Of a stretch of 40,197 bases of DNA, positions 23,119-32,194 are shown one piece after another (position 1 is the first letter of the stretch; every line of letters starts with the position of its first letter). The notes below the pieces were generated by a model, which saw only the letters and a list, made by a program, of their open reading frames with translations, was not told the DNA's origin and ran no database searches. This stretch comes from Streptosporangiaceae bacterium. Its GTDB lineage: Bacteria > Actinomycetota > Actinomycetes > Streptosporangiales > Streptosporangiaceae. Both the position numbers and the translations under genes were made by a program. The stretch is from the NCBI GenBank assembly GCA_019245115.1, contig JAFARZ010000290.1:1-40197 (forward strand), read 5' to 3'.

Positions 23119-24088
23119 CGGCAGACCCCTTGAAGTCGTTCCTATACGGCGGAAAACCTCGAATCATTGTACTTTGCAAATCACATGCTCATAACACAGA
23201 GTCCAGCTTTTCGGCACCGACAACCCTGACAGCGACCCTGACAAACAGGTTCCGTGTCCGTCCCCAGCAGCGAACGGGCTGGTCAACTGGAGGGGCATGA
23301 GGTGCCAGCCGCCTCACATGGCAGATCAGTCTGCGACGTCGCCGATCCCAAGCGATTGTCAGGGGTGGTTGTCGGGATTGTCCGTGGAAGCCATCGTCCT
23401 TATAATTTATACTTAGATCGCCAGGACTGCTTCCCAAATTCTTGGAACCTATCCGCGAAAGAGGATGTAACCCGAATGCGGAATCCGGAATTTAGTCAGC
23501 AACTGATCGGTCGAGCAGGTGTCAAGGAGCAGGGTGAGGGGCCATCCCAATCTTACATCGCGATCAGGTATAGTGGCTAGTACTAAAGAACGAGGCCAGG
23601 ATATAAGACCCTCCGCGGTGGTTATACCGTGAAAACGGGACTTGACACTGCCGCATTGGGCGGGCAGCACGCAGGTATCCGAGTCGCATCGTTACGCGGT
23701 TGGGGGAATACCGCGTAAGTGATTTTAAATCGACGCGGATGACAATAGCCGCCAGCGATTCCGCTCAGCCGAGCGTCCCGGGCCGACGTCAGCTGGTGCT
23801 CGGCCTTCAGAGAAGCTTCAGTTCACCATCAGCGACGGGGTACAGAATGACTAAAGGAATCGGTACGCTGCGTGACCCTTCTACGGAGGAAGCGCGTCAC
23901 CGGCCCGAGACCGACCGCTGCATAGCATGAAGAATGGAGGTAACGATCATAAACGGGGGTAATGACTATAGACGTCAGGTGTCTTATGCGCGCGATCTCG
24001 GGGCAACGGTCAGGGAGGCGGGGTGGCAGGCCACGGGCGCTACAGGACTTCTCACAATAGAGAAACGGGGATCTGTGGAGGTCGTGCT
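23119..24088. other. Long intergenic region with inverted repeats, no gene seen
   Basis: About 970 bp of more A/T-rich DNA between the divergent response regulator and LAL regulator genes. Small frames here have no consistent composition. A notable pair is CCGACAACC ... CCCTGACAA (23217-23244), inverted at 23356-23375 (TTGTCAGGGGTGGTTGTCGG). Promoters of both flanking regulators must lie here. Confidence 0.5.
23217..23375. promoter_or_regulatory. Separated inverted repeat, possible operator pair
   Basis: CCGACAACCCTGACAGCGAC then CCTGACAA at 23217-23244 and its near reverse complement TTGTCAGGGGTGGTTGTCGG at 23356-23375, about 110 bp apart, 100-260 bp upstream of the response regulator start. 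Each half also contains direct repeats (ACCCTGACA). Possible binding sites for a regulator; unproven. Confidence 0.3.
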
Positions 24089-26917
24089 GTGACGCTGTAT
24101 GAACGGACAGAAGCACTTTCTTGCCTATCGAGGCTCTTTACCGAATGCAGCAATGGTGAAGAGCGAGTAGCGATAATAACCGGTGCCGCAGGAACTGGCA
24201 AGACCGAAATTATGCATGCGCTCTCCAGGAAAGCAATAGCCTCAAACGCGGTTTACTGCGAGGCGACCGCGTCGCGCGCGGAGCATAGTTTGCAGTTCGG
24301 GGTGATAAGCCAGCTCTTTCTCAGTACGGAGCTACCCGCAGACGTACGTGAGCAGGCTGCTCAGCTTCTCGAGGTTGGCGCCATCAGCGCACAGATAACC
24401 CACGATGACGCTGATGAGGCGAGCAGATCCGGAACCCCCGCTTATATAGCACACGCGCTGAGCGCGCTTCTGCTCAGGGTTAACGAAAGGACGGATCGTC
24501 CGCTTCTAATAGCAGTTGATGATGTCCATCACGCCGATCCAGCCTCACTGCGATGCCTGGCTTCGATCATAGGCCGCCTCCGGGCGGCACGCATTATGGT
24601 GGTAATCTGCGTCTGTGTCATATCACAGCCATTCGATTCCGCGTTCTTGGCTGGCCTGCCACCCGCACCATACTGCAGTAATATCCAGCTAGACACTTTG
24701 ACCGAGCGTGGCGTTAAAGCCCTGCTCGCAGACCACTTTCCGGGAGTAATCCCGGAGCAGCTTACCGCAGAGTGTCTCGCCATAACTGGCGGAAATCCGG
24801 TTATGATACGCGCGCTCATGCAGGACTCCCATAGGCCGGATTCCTACTGGCTGGACGGGGACATCGAGCCCTGGAAGCTGACGATCGGTCCGGAAACTAC
24901 CCGCGCATTCCTAGGAATTCTGCACAGATGCGACTTCGCCATGCTCACCGTGGCACGCTGCCTGGCTATCCTTGGGCAGTCGGCCAGCCCGGTGCTGGCT
25001 GGCCGTCTTGCCGCCTTGGATTGTGACTCGACGACGCGTACGCTGGACGCGCTCCGCCGCACGGGAGTACTCGATACCAACTGCTCCCGCCATCCGGAGC
25101 TACGGATCGCACTGCTGGACGGGCTGGCTCCTCAGGAACGAGCAACTATGCATGCGCGGGCCGCGGAACTCCTGATGATCGAGGGTGCGCCCGCGCTGGC
25201 TATCGCCGATCATCTCGTCTCCGCTGACCGGACTGAGACGGCCTGGGCAGTGCCGCTGCTCCACGACGCTGCCGAGCAGGCCCTGTGCAGCGGAGAGGTG
25301 AGTCGTGCCCTACGCTACCTACGGCTGGCGCATCGGATGCCGGTCACCGAGACCCAGCGAGCGGCCACCGTGGCGTTGCTCGCCCGGGCGGAGTGGCGAG
25401 TTGATCCTGTTCTTGCCATGCGTCACAGCACCGAAGTCATCGCAGACATCCGTTCTGGTGACTTCGCCGCCCAGGACGTACTGGCCTGGGTAAGCCGCCT
25501 GATGTGGTTCGGCCGCGCCGACGAGGCAAGCGAGGCACTACGGTATGCCAGCCAGTCGCGGGATCACCTTGACCTTGTGGGTAGCGCCCACTTGGACGCC
25601 CTCCAGGTATGGATGTCATACGTGTTCCCGGCTACCCGCGAGCCTGACCAGTCACCGCCGCCCGCCTGGCGCACCGCTGCCGAATCCCCGCCGGTGGCCG
25701 CCACTCCGGAATGGCAGGCTATCTCGATGCTGACCAGCACACTGGCCGACAGCGCGGGAGAACCGACGATCGCCGCCGAGCATTTCCTCGAGGAAAGCAT
25801 CCTCGATGAGCGGACCATCGGCCTTCTCATCGCGGCGCTGGCTACCCTGCTGTTCAGCGGGCGCCCGGATGCCGCTGACGTCTGGTGCGATTCCCTGCAG
25901 AAGGACCCAGCCGTCCGGGAAGCTCCCACCTGGCAGGCGATGTTCGCCGCCCTCCGGTCCGTTATCGCCCTGCGCCGCGGCGACCTGGCCGGAGCTGAAA
26001 CCCAGGCCCGTACCGCTATGGCACTTATCCCGGCGAAGAGCTGGGGCATCGGCGTCGTGGTACCGCTCAGCGTCCTCGTCCGGGTGATGACAGTAACAGG
26101 CAGGTACAAGGAGGCATCCGCTCACCTACGTATCCGGGTACCCGATGCCCTGTTCGAAACGCCACTGGGCCTGCACTACCTGCAGGCCCGCGGCCGCCTT
26201 CATTACACGAGGGGAGATTTCAGCACCGCCCTGCGTGACTTCCGGTCCATCGCTGACCTGATGGCCTCGTGGCATATGGACCTCCCTGCGCTGGTGCCCT
26301 GGCGCAGCGACAGCGCACTGGTACACCTGCGGCTCGGACATGACGAGCTCGCCCATTACCTGGTGATGGAGCAGCTGGAGATGCTCACCCAGGAGCAGAC
26401 CCGGGAACGTGGTGTCTCGCTGCGCGTACTGGCCGCATGCGAAGAATTGCCCAACCGCCCCGCCCGGCTGGATGAGGCAATACAAGAACTGCAGAAGTCC
26501 GGCGACCGGCTCGAACTGGCCCACGCACTGGCCGACCTGGGGAACAGCTATCACGCGCTCGGCAAGACCGGTGAAGCCCGCAGCGTCCGGAGCCGGGCAC
26601 ACCAGATTGCCAAGCAGTGCGGTGCGACCACCCTCGCCAGCTCACTTCTACCGGGCACCGGCGACAACGCCCATCCCCACCTGGACACCACGGCCAATCA
26701 TGCCAGCCGGGAACGGTTTACGAATCTCAGCGACGCAGAACGGCGAGTCGCATCCCTTGCCGTCGACGGGTACAGCAACCGCCAGATCGCCGACAAACTA
26801 TTCGTCACAGTCAGCACTGTGGAACAGCATCTAACCAGGGTATACAGCAAACTGAACGTGAGCTGCCGAGGCGAGCTGCCAGCCGAACTTCATCGCGATT
26901 CTTCCGGACCTGATTGA
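24089..26917 (+). CDS. LAL-family (LuxR) transcriptional regulator, probable cluster activator
   Basis: A 942-residue large ATP-binding LuxR-type regulator. The Walker A motif GAAGTGKT lies near residues 31-38, Walker B is LLIAVDDVHHADPAS near 145, a long helical TPR-like middle follows, and the LuxR HTH lies at about 877-931 (LSDAERRVASLAVDGYSNRQIADKLFVTVSTVEQHLTRVYSKLN). GTG at 24089 is the start, with GGAGG 7 nt upstream. LAL proteins are typical pathway-specific activators of macrolide and polyether clusters. The gene is transcribed toward the acyl-CoA carboxylase module; its stop is only 13 bp from the stop of the convergent small gene. Its codon use is clearly more A/T-tolerant than the mutasome genes, like the rest of the cluster. 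Confidence 0.9.
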   Translation: MTLYERTEALSCLSRLFTECSNGEERVAIITGAAGTGKTEIMHALSRKAIASNAVYCEATASRAEHSLQFGVISQLFLSTELPADVREQAAQLLEVGAISAQITHDDADEASRSGTPAYIAHALSALLLRVNERTDRPLLIAVDDVHHADPASLRCLASIIGRLRAARIMVVICVCVISQPFDSAFLAGLPPAPYCSNIQLDTLTERGVKALLADHFPGVIPEQLTAECLAITGGNPVMIRALMQDSHRPDSYWLDGDIEPWKLTIGPETTRAFLGILHRCDFAMLTVARCLAILGQSASPVLAGRLAALDCDSTTRTLDALRRTGVLDTNCSRHPELRIALLDGLAPQERATMHARAAELLMIEGAPALAIADHLVSADRTETAWAVPLLHDAAEQALCSGEVSRALRYLRLAHRMPVTETQRAATVALLARAEWRVDPVLAMRHSTEVIADIRSGDFAAQDVLAWVSRLMWFGRADEASEALRYASQSRDHLDLVGSAHLDALQVWMSYVFPATREPDQSPPPAWRTAAESPPVAATPEWQAISMLTSTLADSAGEPTIAAEHFLEESILDERTIGLLIAALATLLFSGRPDAADVWCDSLQKDPAVREAPTWQAMFAALRSVIALRRGDLAGAETQARTAMALIPAKSWGIGVVVPLSVLVRVMTVTGRYKEASAHLRIRVPDALFETPLGLHYLQARGRLHYTRGDFSTALRDFRSIADLMASWHMDLPALVPWRSDSALVHLRLGHDELAHYLVMEQLEMLTQEQTRERGVSLRVLAACEELPNRPARLDEAIQELQKSGDRLELAHALADLGNSYHALGKTGEARSVRSRAHQIAKQCGATTLASSLLPGTGDNAHPHLDTTANHASRERFTNLSDAERRVASLAVDGYSNRQIADKLFVTVSTVEQHLTRVYSKLNVSCRGELPAELHRDSSGPD

Positions 26918-26930
26918 CACTTCGGGGTAC

Positions 26931-27173
26931 TTATTCAGCAACCTTCGTCCGCATAGTCCAGCGAAAGACCGGCGAGCCATCGGTTTCTGAAAAATAATCA
27001 TTGATCAGCTCATAGTGCTCGTAACCACCATAGCGTGGAACCTTGACTTTCTTATTCGCCAGAACGCTATGATTAATAAGCATCTCGGAGGGAAGGTCAG
27101 GAGGACCTCCCTCGAGAACCACTCGGATGGTCTCGCGATTGTCATGGTGAGAATCGCGCCTGAAATGGTCCAT
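26931..27173 (-). CDS. Small conserved-looking protein after the carboxylase (DUF5988-like)
   Basis: An 80-residue soluble protein from the ATG at 27173, which has GGAGGA 9 nt upstream; the ATG at 27182 directly abuts that site and is unlikely to be used. Its ordered sequence (IRVVLEGGPPDLPSEMLIN ... KVKVPRYGGYEHYELINDYFSE ... PVFRWTMRTKVAE) resembles the small DUF5988 proteins common in actinomycete biosynthetic clusters; this is recalled, not searched. It does not look like an acyl-CoA carboxylase epsilon subunit, though it occupies a comparable place: 54 bp after the beta subunit and on the same transcript. Function unknown. Confidence 0.7.
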   Translation of the reverse strand: MDHFRRDSHHDNRETIRVVLEGGPPDLPSEMLINHSVLANKKVKVPRYGGYEHYELINDYFSETDGSPVFRWTMRTKVAE

Positions 27174-27227
27174 CGAATTCATTCCTCCAGCGTCGGGTCG
27201 CCCTTCATGTGAACCGCGGCCATAATA

Positions 27228-28682
27228 CTAAATGGGCATGTTGCCATGCCGTCCGCGGCGCCTGGAAACAATCGCAGTTGCCGCGGCATATGCCGCGGCA
27301 AGTCGTCGGCTCGTATGCGCGGGATCGATAACATCGTCAATCAAGCCAAGCGCTATTCCACGTTCAACACCGCCCGCCAGCCGTCGTTGCTTGTCAATGA
27401 GCTCCATGCGCAGGGCCTCGCTGCTATCATTTTTGACACTTGCCAACTCTTTACGGTAAAGAATGGTAACGGCGGATTCGGCACTCATCACCGCGACTTC
27501 GGCATCTGGCCAAGCGTACACGGCTGTTGCGCCAAGTGCGCGAGAATTCATGGCGATGTATGCACCACCGTAAGATCTTCTTGTTATCAGCGTGATGCGG
27601 GGCACCTGAGCCTCAGCAAATGCATAAAGCAGCTTGGCACCGCGCCGGACTACGCCGCCCCATTCCTGGCTCGTACCTGGTAGATAGCCAGGAACGTCGG
27701 CCACGACGAGCAGCGGGATCCCCCACGCATCACACATGCGCACAAAGCGCGCCGCCTTTTCGGCACTTTCCGAATCCAAGCATCCAGCCTTGCGCAGTGG
27801 GTTATTGGCAATGACTCCGACAGTTCCTCCGCCTAGCCTTCCGATACCCGTTACCATATTTGGCGCCCATTTTGACTGTAGCTCCTCTACGGTACCGTCC
27901 GCATCACAATCAAGGATGCCTCTTAGCAGCGGCCGCACATCATACGCGCGTCGCGGCGATTCGGGCAGAAGCGCGCGGAGATCGGCGGTCGCCGTCGCCA
28001 AGGTATCATCGAAGGAGCCGGGATGGATCAGCAAATCGGTCAGGTGACGCGCCCTGGCATAAGCGTCCGCTTCGGATGTGGCTGTCACATGGGCCACGCC
28101 AGAGCTGGCCTGGGCATCAGGACCGCCAAGGCGCTTCATGTCAATCTGCTCGCCAGTGACACTGCGGATCACGTCGGGGCCGGTTATGAAAATGCGGCCG
28201 GCTGGCGCCATAATGACTATGTCACCCAGAGCCGTCCCGTACGCCGCTCCGCCTGCCGCGGGACCCACCACGATGGAAATCTGGGGTACAATTCCCGACG
28301 CACGGACCATAGCGGCGAATATCCGGCCGATTCCGTGCATTGACTCGATGCCGTCGCTCAGCTTGGCGCCGCCCGAATGCCAAATCCCGATTACTGGCCA
28401 TTCTTCCTTTGCGGCCAAGTCGATAGCTTGCGCGATGCGGGCGCACTCCTCTATGCCAAGTGCCCCTCCCTTCCTGCTGGCATCGGTACAGAAGGCGATC
28501 ACTTTATTGCCGTCGATCCTTCCGCATACCGTGGCGACGGCGGTCTCGTCACGTTCGTGCAATGGAGTCAATGAACCGGCATCCAGCAACTGGGCCAGCC
28601 GCGTGAACGGCTCACGAGCATTCCATGACTCAGTTGTCCTACTTGTTTCCATAACGCGTGAAGAGGCTGATTGTTCGGTCAT
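27228..28682 (-). CDS. Acyl-CoA carboxylase beta (carboxyltransferase) subunit
   Basis: A 484-residue carboxyltransferase of the PccB/AccD type, which moves CO2 from biotin to acetyl-, propionyl- or longer acyl-CoA, giving polyketide extender units. Visible are the N-terminal half (VIAFCTDASRKGGALGIEECARIAQAIDLA ... IWHSGGAKLSDGIESMHG), the first oxyanion loop GPAAGGAAYGTALGD, the second in RRSYGGAYIAMNSRALGA, and the classical C-terminus (RHGNMPI for KHGNIPL). It is about 40 residues shorter at the front than housekeeping PccB proteins, missing the usual charged leader. ATG at 28682 has AGGAG 4 nt upstream. No biotin carboxylase or biotin carrier is nearby, so it must borrow a housekeeping alpha subunit. 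It probably supplies methylmalonyl- or ethylmalonyl-CoA to the PKS beyond the window. Confidence 0.9.
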   Translation of the reverse strand: MTEQSASSRVMETSRTTESWNAREPFTRLAQLLDAGSLTPLHERDETAVATVCGRIDGNKVIAFCTDASRKGGALGIEECARIAQAIDLAAKEEWPVIGIWHSGGAKLSDGIESMHGIGRIFAAMVRASGIVPQISIVVGPAAGGAAYGTALGDIVIMAPAGRIFITGPDVIRSVTGEQIDMKRLGGPDAQASSGVAHVTATSEADAYARARHLTDLLIHPGSFDDTLATATADLRALLPESPRRAYDVRPLLRGILDCDADGTVEELQSKWAPNMVTGIGRLGGGTVGVIANNPLRKAGCLDSESAEKAARFVRMCDAWGIPLLVVADVPGYLPGTSQEWGGVVRRGAKLLYAFAEAQVPRITLITRRSYGGAYIAMNSRALGATAVYAWPDAEVAVMSAESAVTILYRKELASVKNDSSEALRMELIDKQRRLAGGVERGIALGLIDDVIDPAHTSRRLAAAYAAATAIVSRRRGRHGNMPI

Positions 28683-28795
28683 AACGCTCCTGGAGCCGGT
28701 AGCGATGGCGCGGAACCGGAAGCATATGTCCGGCTCCGCAGCATTTCTCCTGCGCTTGCCGCCATCATCGCCGCGGTAGCTAAACCTCGCCTAAT

Positions 28796-29776
28796 TTATC
28801 GCACGATGGCGACGTCCCGTTTCAGCGGCTCCCACCACCTGCGGTTGGCCCGGTACCAGGCAATTGTCTGCTTCAGCCCTTGGTCGAGATCTATCCTCGG
28901 CTGGTAACCCAGAGTCCTCAGCTTTGCGTCGCACAGCGAATAGCGCCGGTCATGGCCCTTGCGGTCTGTCACCTTTTCGACCATGTCCCAACCCTGGCCG
29001 AAGGTAGCCAGCAGCCTTCCTGTCAGCTCGCTGTTGGTGACTTCGACAGTACCAGCGATGTGGTAGACCTCACCAGGCCGACCCTGCTCCACGACAAGCT
29101 GGATGCCGCGACAGTGATCATCGACGTGCAGCCAGTCGCGGATGTTTCCGCCGTCTCCGTAGAGCGGGACTGTCTTACCGTCGAGCAGGTTGGTGACGAA
29201 CAACGGAATGAGCTTCTCAGGATGCTGGTAGGGGCCATAGTTGTTGGAGGCCCGCGTGACGCATACTGGCAGACCGTGCGTCCGCCAATATGAAGCCGCG
29301 ATCAGATCGCCGCCAGCCTTGGTCGCTGAGTACGGAGAGTTCGGGTTAACCGGTGCTGTTTCGTCCCACGATCCCGCTTCGATGCTTCCATAGACCTCGT
29401 CGGTGGAAACCTGGACCACTTTGGCCACGCCCGCGTCCAGGCACGCCTGCATAAGGACCTGAGTCCCAATCACGTTGGTGCGCGCGAACTCGGCGGAACT
29501 GACAATAGAGCGGTCGACATGCGACTCGGCAGCGAAGTTGATGACGGCGTGCTGACCGGGAATGACACGGGAGAGCAGCAGCGCATCACATATGTCACCG
29601 TGCACGAAATGGAAACGGCCGACCACCGGATCCAGGTTGCTGAGGTTGCCGGCATAGGTAAGCAGATCTAGGACGGTAACCTCGGCCTTTTGCCATCCGG
29701 AGTACTCGCCCGACAGTAGCTGCCGGACATAGTGGGACCCGATGAAGCCAGCGCCCCCAGTGACCAGAACCCTCAT
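28796..29776 (-). CDS. rmlB: dTDP-glucose 4,6-dehydratase
   Basis: A 326-residue extended SDR that turns dTDP-glucose into dTDP-4-keto-6-deoxyglucose, the branch point of deoxysugar synthesis. It shows the NAD-binding GGAGFIGSHYVRQL, the substrate helix FAAESHVDRS, the catalytic STDEVYGSI (Thr-Asp-Glu) and YSATKAGGD (Tyr-x3-Lys), and NNYGPYQHPEKLIP. The length is complete. It starts at an ATG and is transcribed away from rmlA; the two are divergent across about 460 bp, which must hold both promoters. It lies 113 bp before the carboxylase on the same strand, and the two may share a transcript. Confidence 0.97.
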   Translation of the reverse strand: MRVLVTGGAGFIGSHYVRQLLSGEYSGWQKAEVTVLDLLTYAGNLSNLDPVVGRFHFVHGDICDALLLSRVIPGQHAVINFAAESHVDRSIVSSAEFARTNVIGTQVLMQACLDAGVAKVVQVSTDEVYGSIEAGSWDETAPVNPNSPYSATKAGGDLIAASYWRTHGLPVCVTRASNNYGPYQHPEKLIPLFVTNLLDGKTVPLYGDGGNIRDWLHVDDHCRGIQLVVEQGRPGEVYHIAGTVEVTNSELTGRLLATFGQGWDMVEKVTDRKGHDRRYSLCDAKLRTLGYQPRIDLDQGLKQTIAWYRANRRWWEPLKRDVAIVR

Positions 29777-30234
29777 GTCACGCTACCGCTCAGCCCGCTG
29801 CGCTCCAGTCCGCTGCGCTCCAGTCCGCTTCCGGCGGCATTCGAAAAACAATATCCGATTGGCGCATGACGCACTTTCTTATCAGTCCTTAATGTTCCGC
29901 CCATGATGCCGCGCGGCTACGAACTCGCCCGCCGAAGCAAACGTGCTAAATCGCCGTGCGGGCTGAAGCCGAGTGGCTGGTATCAAGACTAGCTACTGTC
30001 CAGGCATACGCAACCCCTACCCCAGCCCGCGCACAACCCTTATCGGCCTCTATCCCATGCGGACCGAATAGGGGTGTTCCGGGCGCGTCGCGCGAAGCGC
30101 GTCCGCTGAACTGGGACAGTATAGGCGTGAGCTGGCCCTAGAGCCTAGGCGCGCTTTAGCAGTGTCACCGACACTGAGACAATGCGAGCGATCTCCGAAT
30201 TCTATACGGATCTCCGTCGACCGGTCGCCGACCG
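29777..30234. promoter_or_regulatory. Divergent rmlB/rmlA promoter region
   Basis: A 458-bp gap between divergent sugar genes. It contains two tandem copies of a 15-bp unit CCGCTGCGCTCCAGT (29795-29824) just upstream of rmlB and a 7-3-7 inverted repeat CAGTGTC/GACACTG (30160-30176) 58 bp upstream of rmlA. No ribosome site precedes the rmlA ATG, so that transcript may be leaderless. No gene is seen. Confidence 0.45.
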
Positions 30235-31143
30235 ATGAAGGGCATCATCCTGGCCGGCGGAAACGGAACCCGGCTGCAGCCCCTCACATTCGTAGGATCC
30301 AAACAGCTGGTCCCGGTCTATGACAAGCCAATGATTTACTACCCCCTGTCCATCCTCATGCTCGCGGGCATCCGCGATGTGCTCTTCATAACCCGGCCCG
30401 CTGAAGCACCGGTTTTCATGAGGCTCTTCAGAGATGGCCAGAGCCTGGGAATGAGAATCAGCTACGCAACGCAGGACGAGCCGCGCGGGATAGCCGATGC
30501 CTTCCGCGTAGGTGCTAATTACATTGGCGACGAAGATTGCGCTCTGATTCTCGGCGACAACCTCTTCCATGGTGCGGATCTGCCGTCCCTGCTCCGCCGG
30601 AGCGCGGACAGGCTGAAGGGATGTGTGCTGTTCGGCCACATAGTATCTGACCCACGGCATTTTGGCGTCGCCGAGATCGACGAGCGGGGCAGGCTCGTGG
30701 GCATCGAGGAGAAGCCCGCGCAGCCTCGATCCTCTCTGGCAATCCCGGGCTTGTACTTCTTCGACCCCGGAGTGGTCGAGATCGCCAGGCGATTGACCCC
30801 GTCGGCGCGCGGCGAACTAGAGATCACCGATGTCCTGCGCGCTTACCTTGACGAAGGGAGAGCCGATCTGGTGTGGCTTGGGCGGGGTGTCACCTGGCTG
30901 GATGCCGGCACGCATGACATGCTGCTCGAGGCGGCTGGCTTCGTCCGCGATGTGCAACAGCGCCAAGGCGTTCGCATTGGCTGCATCGAAGAGATCGCCA
31001 TGAATATGGCGTTCATCAGCGCTGACGACTGCTACCGGCTGGGAATGGAGATGAGCCAATCGCCGTACGGCCAGTACGTCATGGAGTGCGCCCGGTCGCA
31101 CAGACGGCTCCTCGCGCTAGCCGAATCAATCGACCGGTCATGA
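30235..31143 (+). CDS. rmlA: Glucose-1-phosphate thymidylyltransferase
   Basis: A 302-residue nucleotidyltransferase making dTDP-glucose from dTTP and glucose-1-phosphate, the first committed step of deoxysugar synthesis. The signature is at the N-terminus (ILAGGNGTRLQPLT with GSKQLVPVYDKPMIYYPLS), followed by CALILGDNLFHG (metal-binding Asp) and IEEKPAQPRSSLAIPGLYFFD, then WLDAGTHDMLLEAA. It is the short RmlA type rather than the longer StrD type. The ATG has no visible Shine-Dalgarno. It is followed after 43 bp by the 3-ketoreductase gene in the same direction, forming a two-gene unit. Confidence 0.97.
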   Translation: MKGIILAGGNGTRLQPLTFVGSKQLVPVYDKPMIYYPLSILMLAGIRDVLFITRPAEAPVFMRLFRDGQSLGMRISYATQDEPRGIADAFRVGANYIGDEDCALILGDNLFHGADLPSLLRRSADRLKGCVLFGHIVSDPRHFGVAEIDERGRLVGIEEKPAQPRSSLAIPGLYFFDPGVVEIARRLTPSARGELEITDVLRAYLDEGRADLVWLGRGVTWLDAGTHDMLLEAAGFVRDVQQRQGVRIGCIEEIAMNMAFISADDCYRLGMEMSQSPYGQYVMECARSHRRLLALAESIDRS

Positions 31144-31186
31144 ATTATTCGCCCCAAGCCTAGTTCGAGCCTGTAATCGGGGACCC

Positions 31187-32194
31187 GTGGAAGTACCGGC
31201 ACCGCCAGTTCGCTTCGGAGTGGTCGGCTGCGCTGATATTGCGTGGCGCCGGACCCTACCGACTCTGGTCGCCAGCCCTGACGCCCGGCTAGCCGCCATC
31301 GCGAGCAGAAACGCGACGAAGGCAGCGAGGTTCGCCGCCGAGTTCGACTGTTCCTCCACGCTGGGCTATGACTCGCTGCTCGAATCACCCGATATCGACG
31401 CTGTCTACGTCCCTCTCCCGACAATGCTCGCCACCGAGTGGATAGAGAAGGCACTGCTCGCAGGAAAACATGTCCTGGCGGAAAAGCCGCTCACCGCGGC
31501 TACCGAGAGCACGGTACGACTGCTGCGGCTCGCACGCACCAATAGGCTGGTGCTGCTGGAGAACGTCGCGTTCATGCACCATGCACAGCATGCGGCCGTG
31601 CTCGAGCTGCTCGATAAAGGTGCCATCGGCGAACTGCGCGATTTCTCCAGTGCTTTCACGATTCCGCCGCTGCCCAGCGGCAATATCCGGTATCAGCCGA
31701 ACGTAGGCGGTGGCGCGCTGCTCGACATGGGCATATATCCGATTCGCGCCGCTCTCCGCTTCCTCGGGCACGGCATCGAGGTCGTCGGCGCGGTACTGCG
31801 CCAGCAGGCCCAGACGGGCGCGGTGGTATCGGGACGCATCCTGGGGTACACCCAGCGCGGGATCGCCATCGATCTCAGCTTCGGAATGCAGCACTCTTAC
31901 CGGAGCAGCTATGAGTTCGCCGGTAGCACCGGCCGCCTGATGCTCGACCGCGCGTTCACCCCATCCGCGACACACCAGCCGGTCATACGGGTAGAGCGGC
32001 AAGATCATCGCGAGCAGATTACATTGCCTGCCGATGATCAGTTGGCCAACGTCATCGCGTTCTTCGCACGCGCCGTGCGCACGGCCAACGCCCAGGGGCC
32101 CTTCGCAGCCGAGGGCTCGTTCGCCGTGGCAAGCCTGCGCCAGGCTGAGCTGGTTGACGTGGTGCAGGAGATGGCAGTGCGTATCACTGTCTGA
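31187..32194 (+). CDS. NDP-hexose 3-ketoreductase (Gfo/Idh/MocA family)
   Basis: A 335-residue NAD(P)-dependent oxidoreductase. It has the Rossmann motif (FGVVGCADIAWRRTLPTL) and the family motif LAEKPLTAATEST with the catalytic Lys, then VGGGALLDMGIYPIRAALRFLG with a conserved Asp and a Tyr in the substrate pocket. In deoxysugar clusters this family works right after the 2,3-dehydratase, reducing the unstable 3,4-diketo intermediate at C3 (relatives: OleW, KijD10). The pairing with a 2,3-dehydratase gene that abuts it tail to tail (no bases between the two stops) supports this role. The GTG start at 31187 has a weak ribosome site and follows rmlA closely. Confidence 0.88.
   Translation: MEVPAPPVRFGVVGCADIAWRRTLPTLVASPDARLAAIASRNATKAARFAAEFDCSSTLGYDSLLESPDIDAVYVPLPTMLATEWIEKALLAGKHVLAEKPLTAATESTVRLLRLARTNRLVLLENVAFMHHAQHAAVLELLDKGAIGELRDFSSAFTIPPLPSGNIRYQPNVGGGALLDMGIYPIRAALRFLGHGIEVVGAVLRQQAQTGAVVSGRILGYTQRGIAIDLSFGMQHSYRSSYEFAGSTGRLMLDRAFTPSATHQPVIRVERQDHREQITLPADDQLANVIAFFARAVRTANAQGPFAAEGSFAVASLRQAELVDVVQEMAVRITV

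Noticed and set aside
23189..23930. Several short frames in the gap before the LAL regulator
   Set aside because: No ribosome sites, no consistent composition, overlapping on both strands.
26931..27173. Acyl-CoA carboxylase epsilon subunit
   Set aside because: Position fits but the sequence lacks the LLRVVRGNPT-type start of epsilon subunits.
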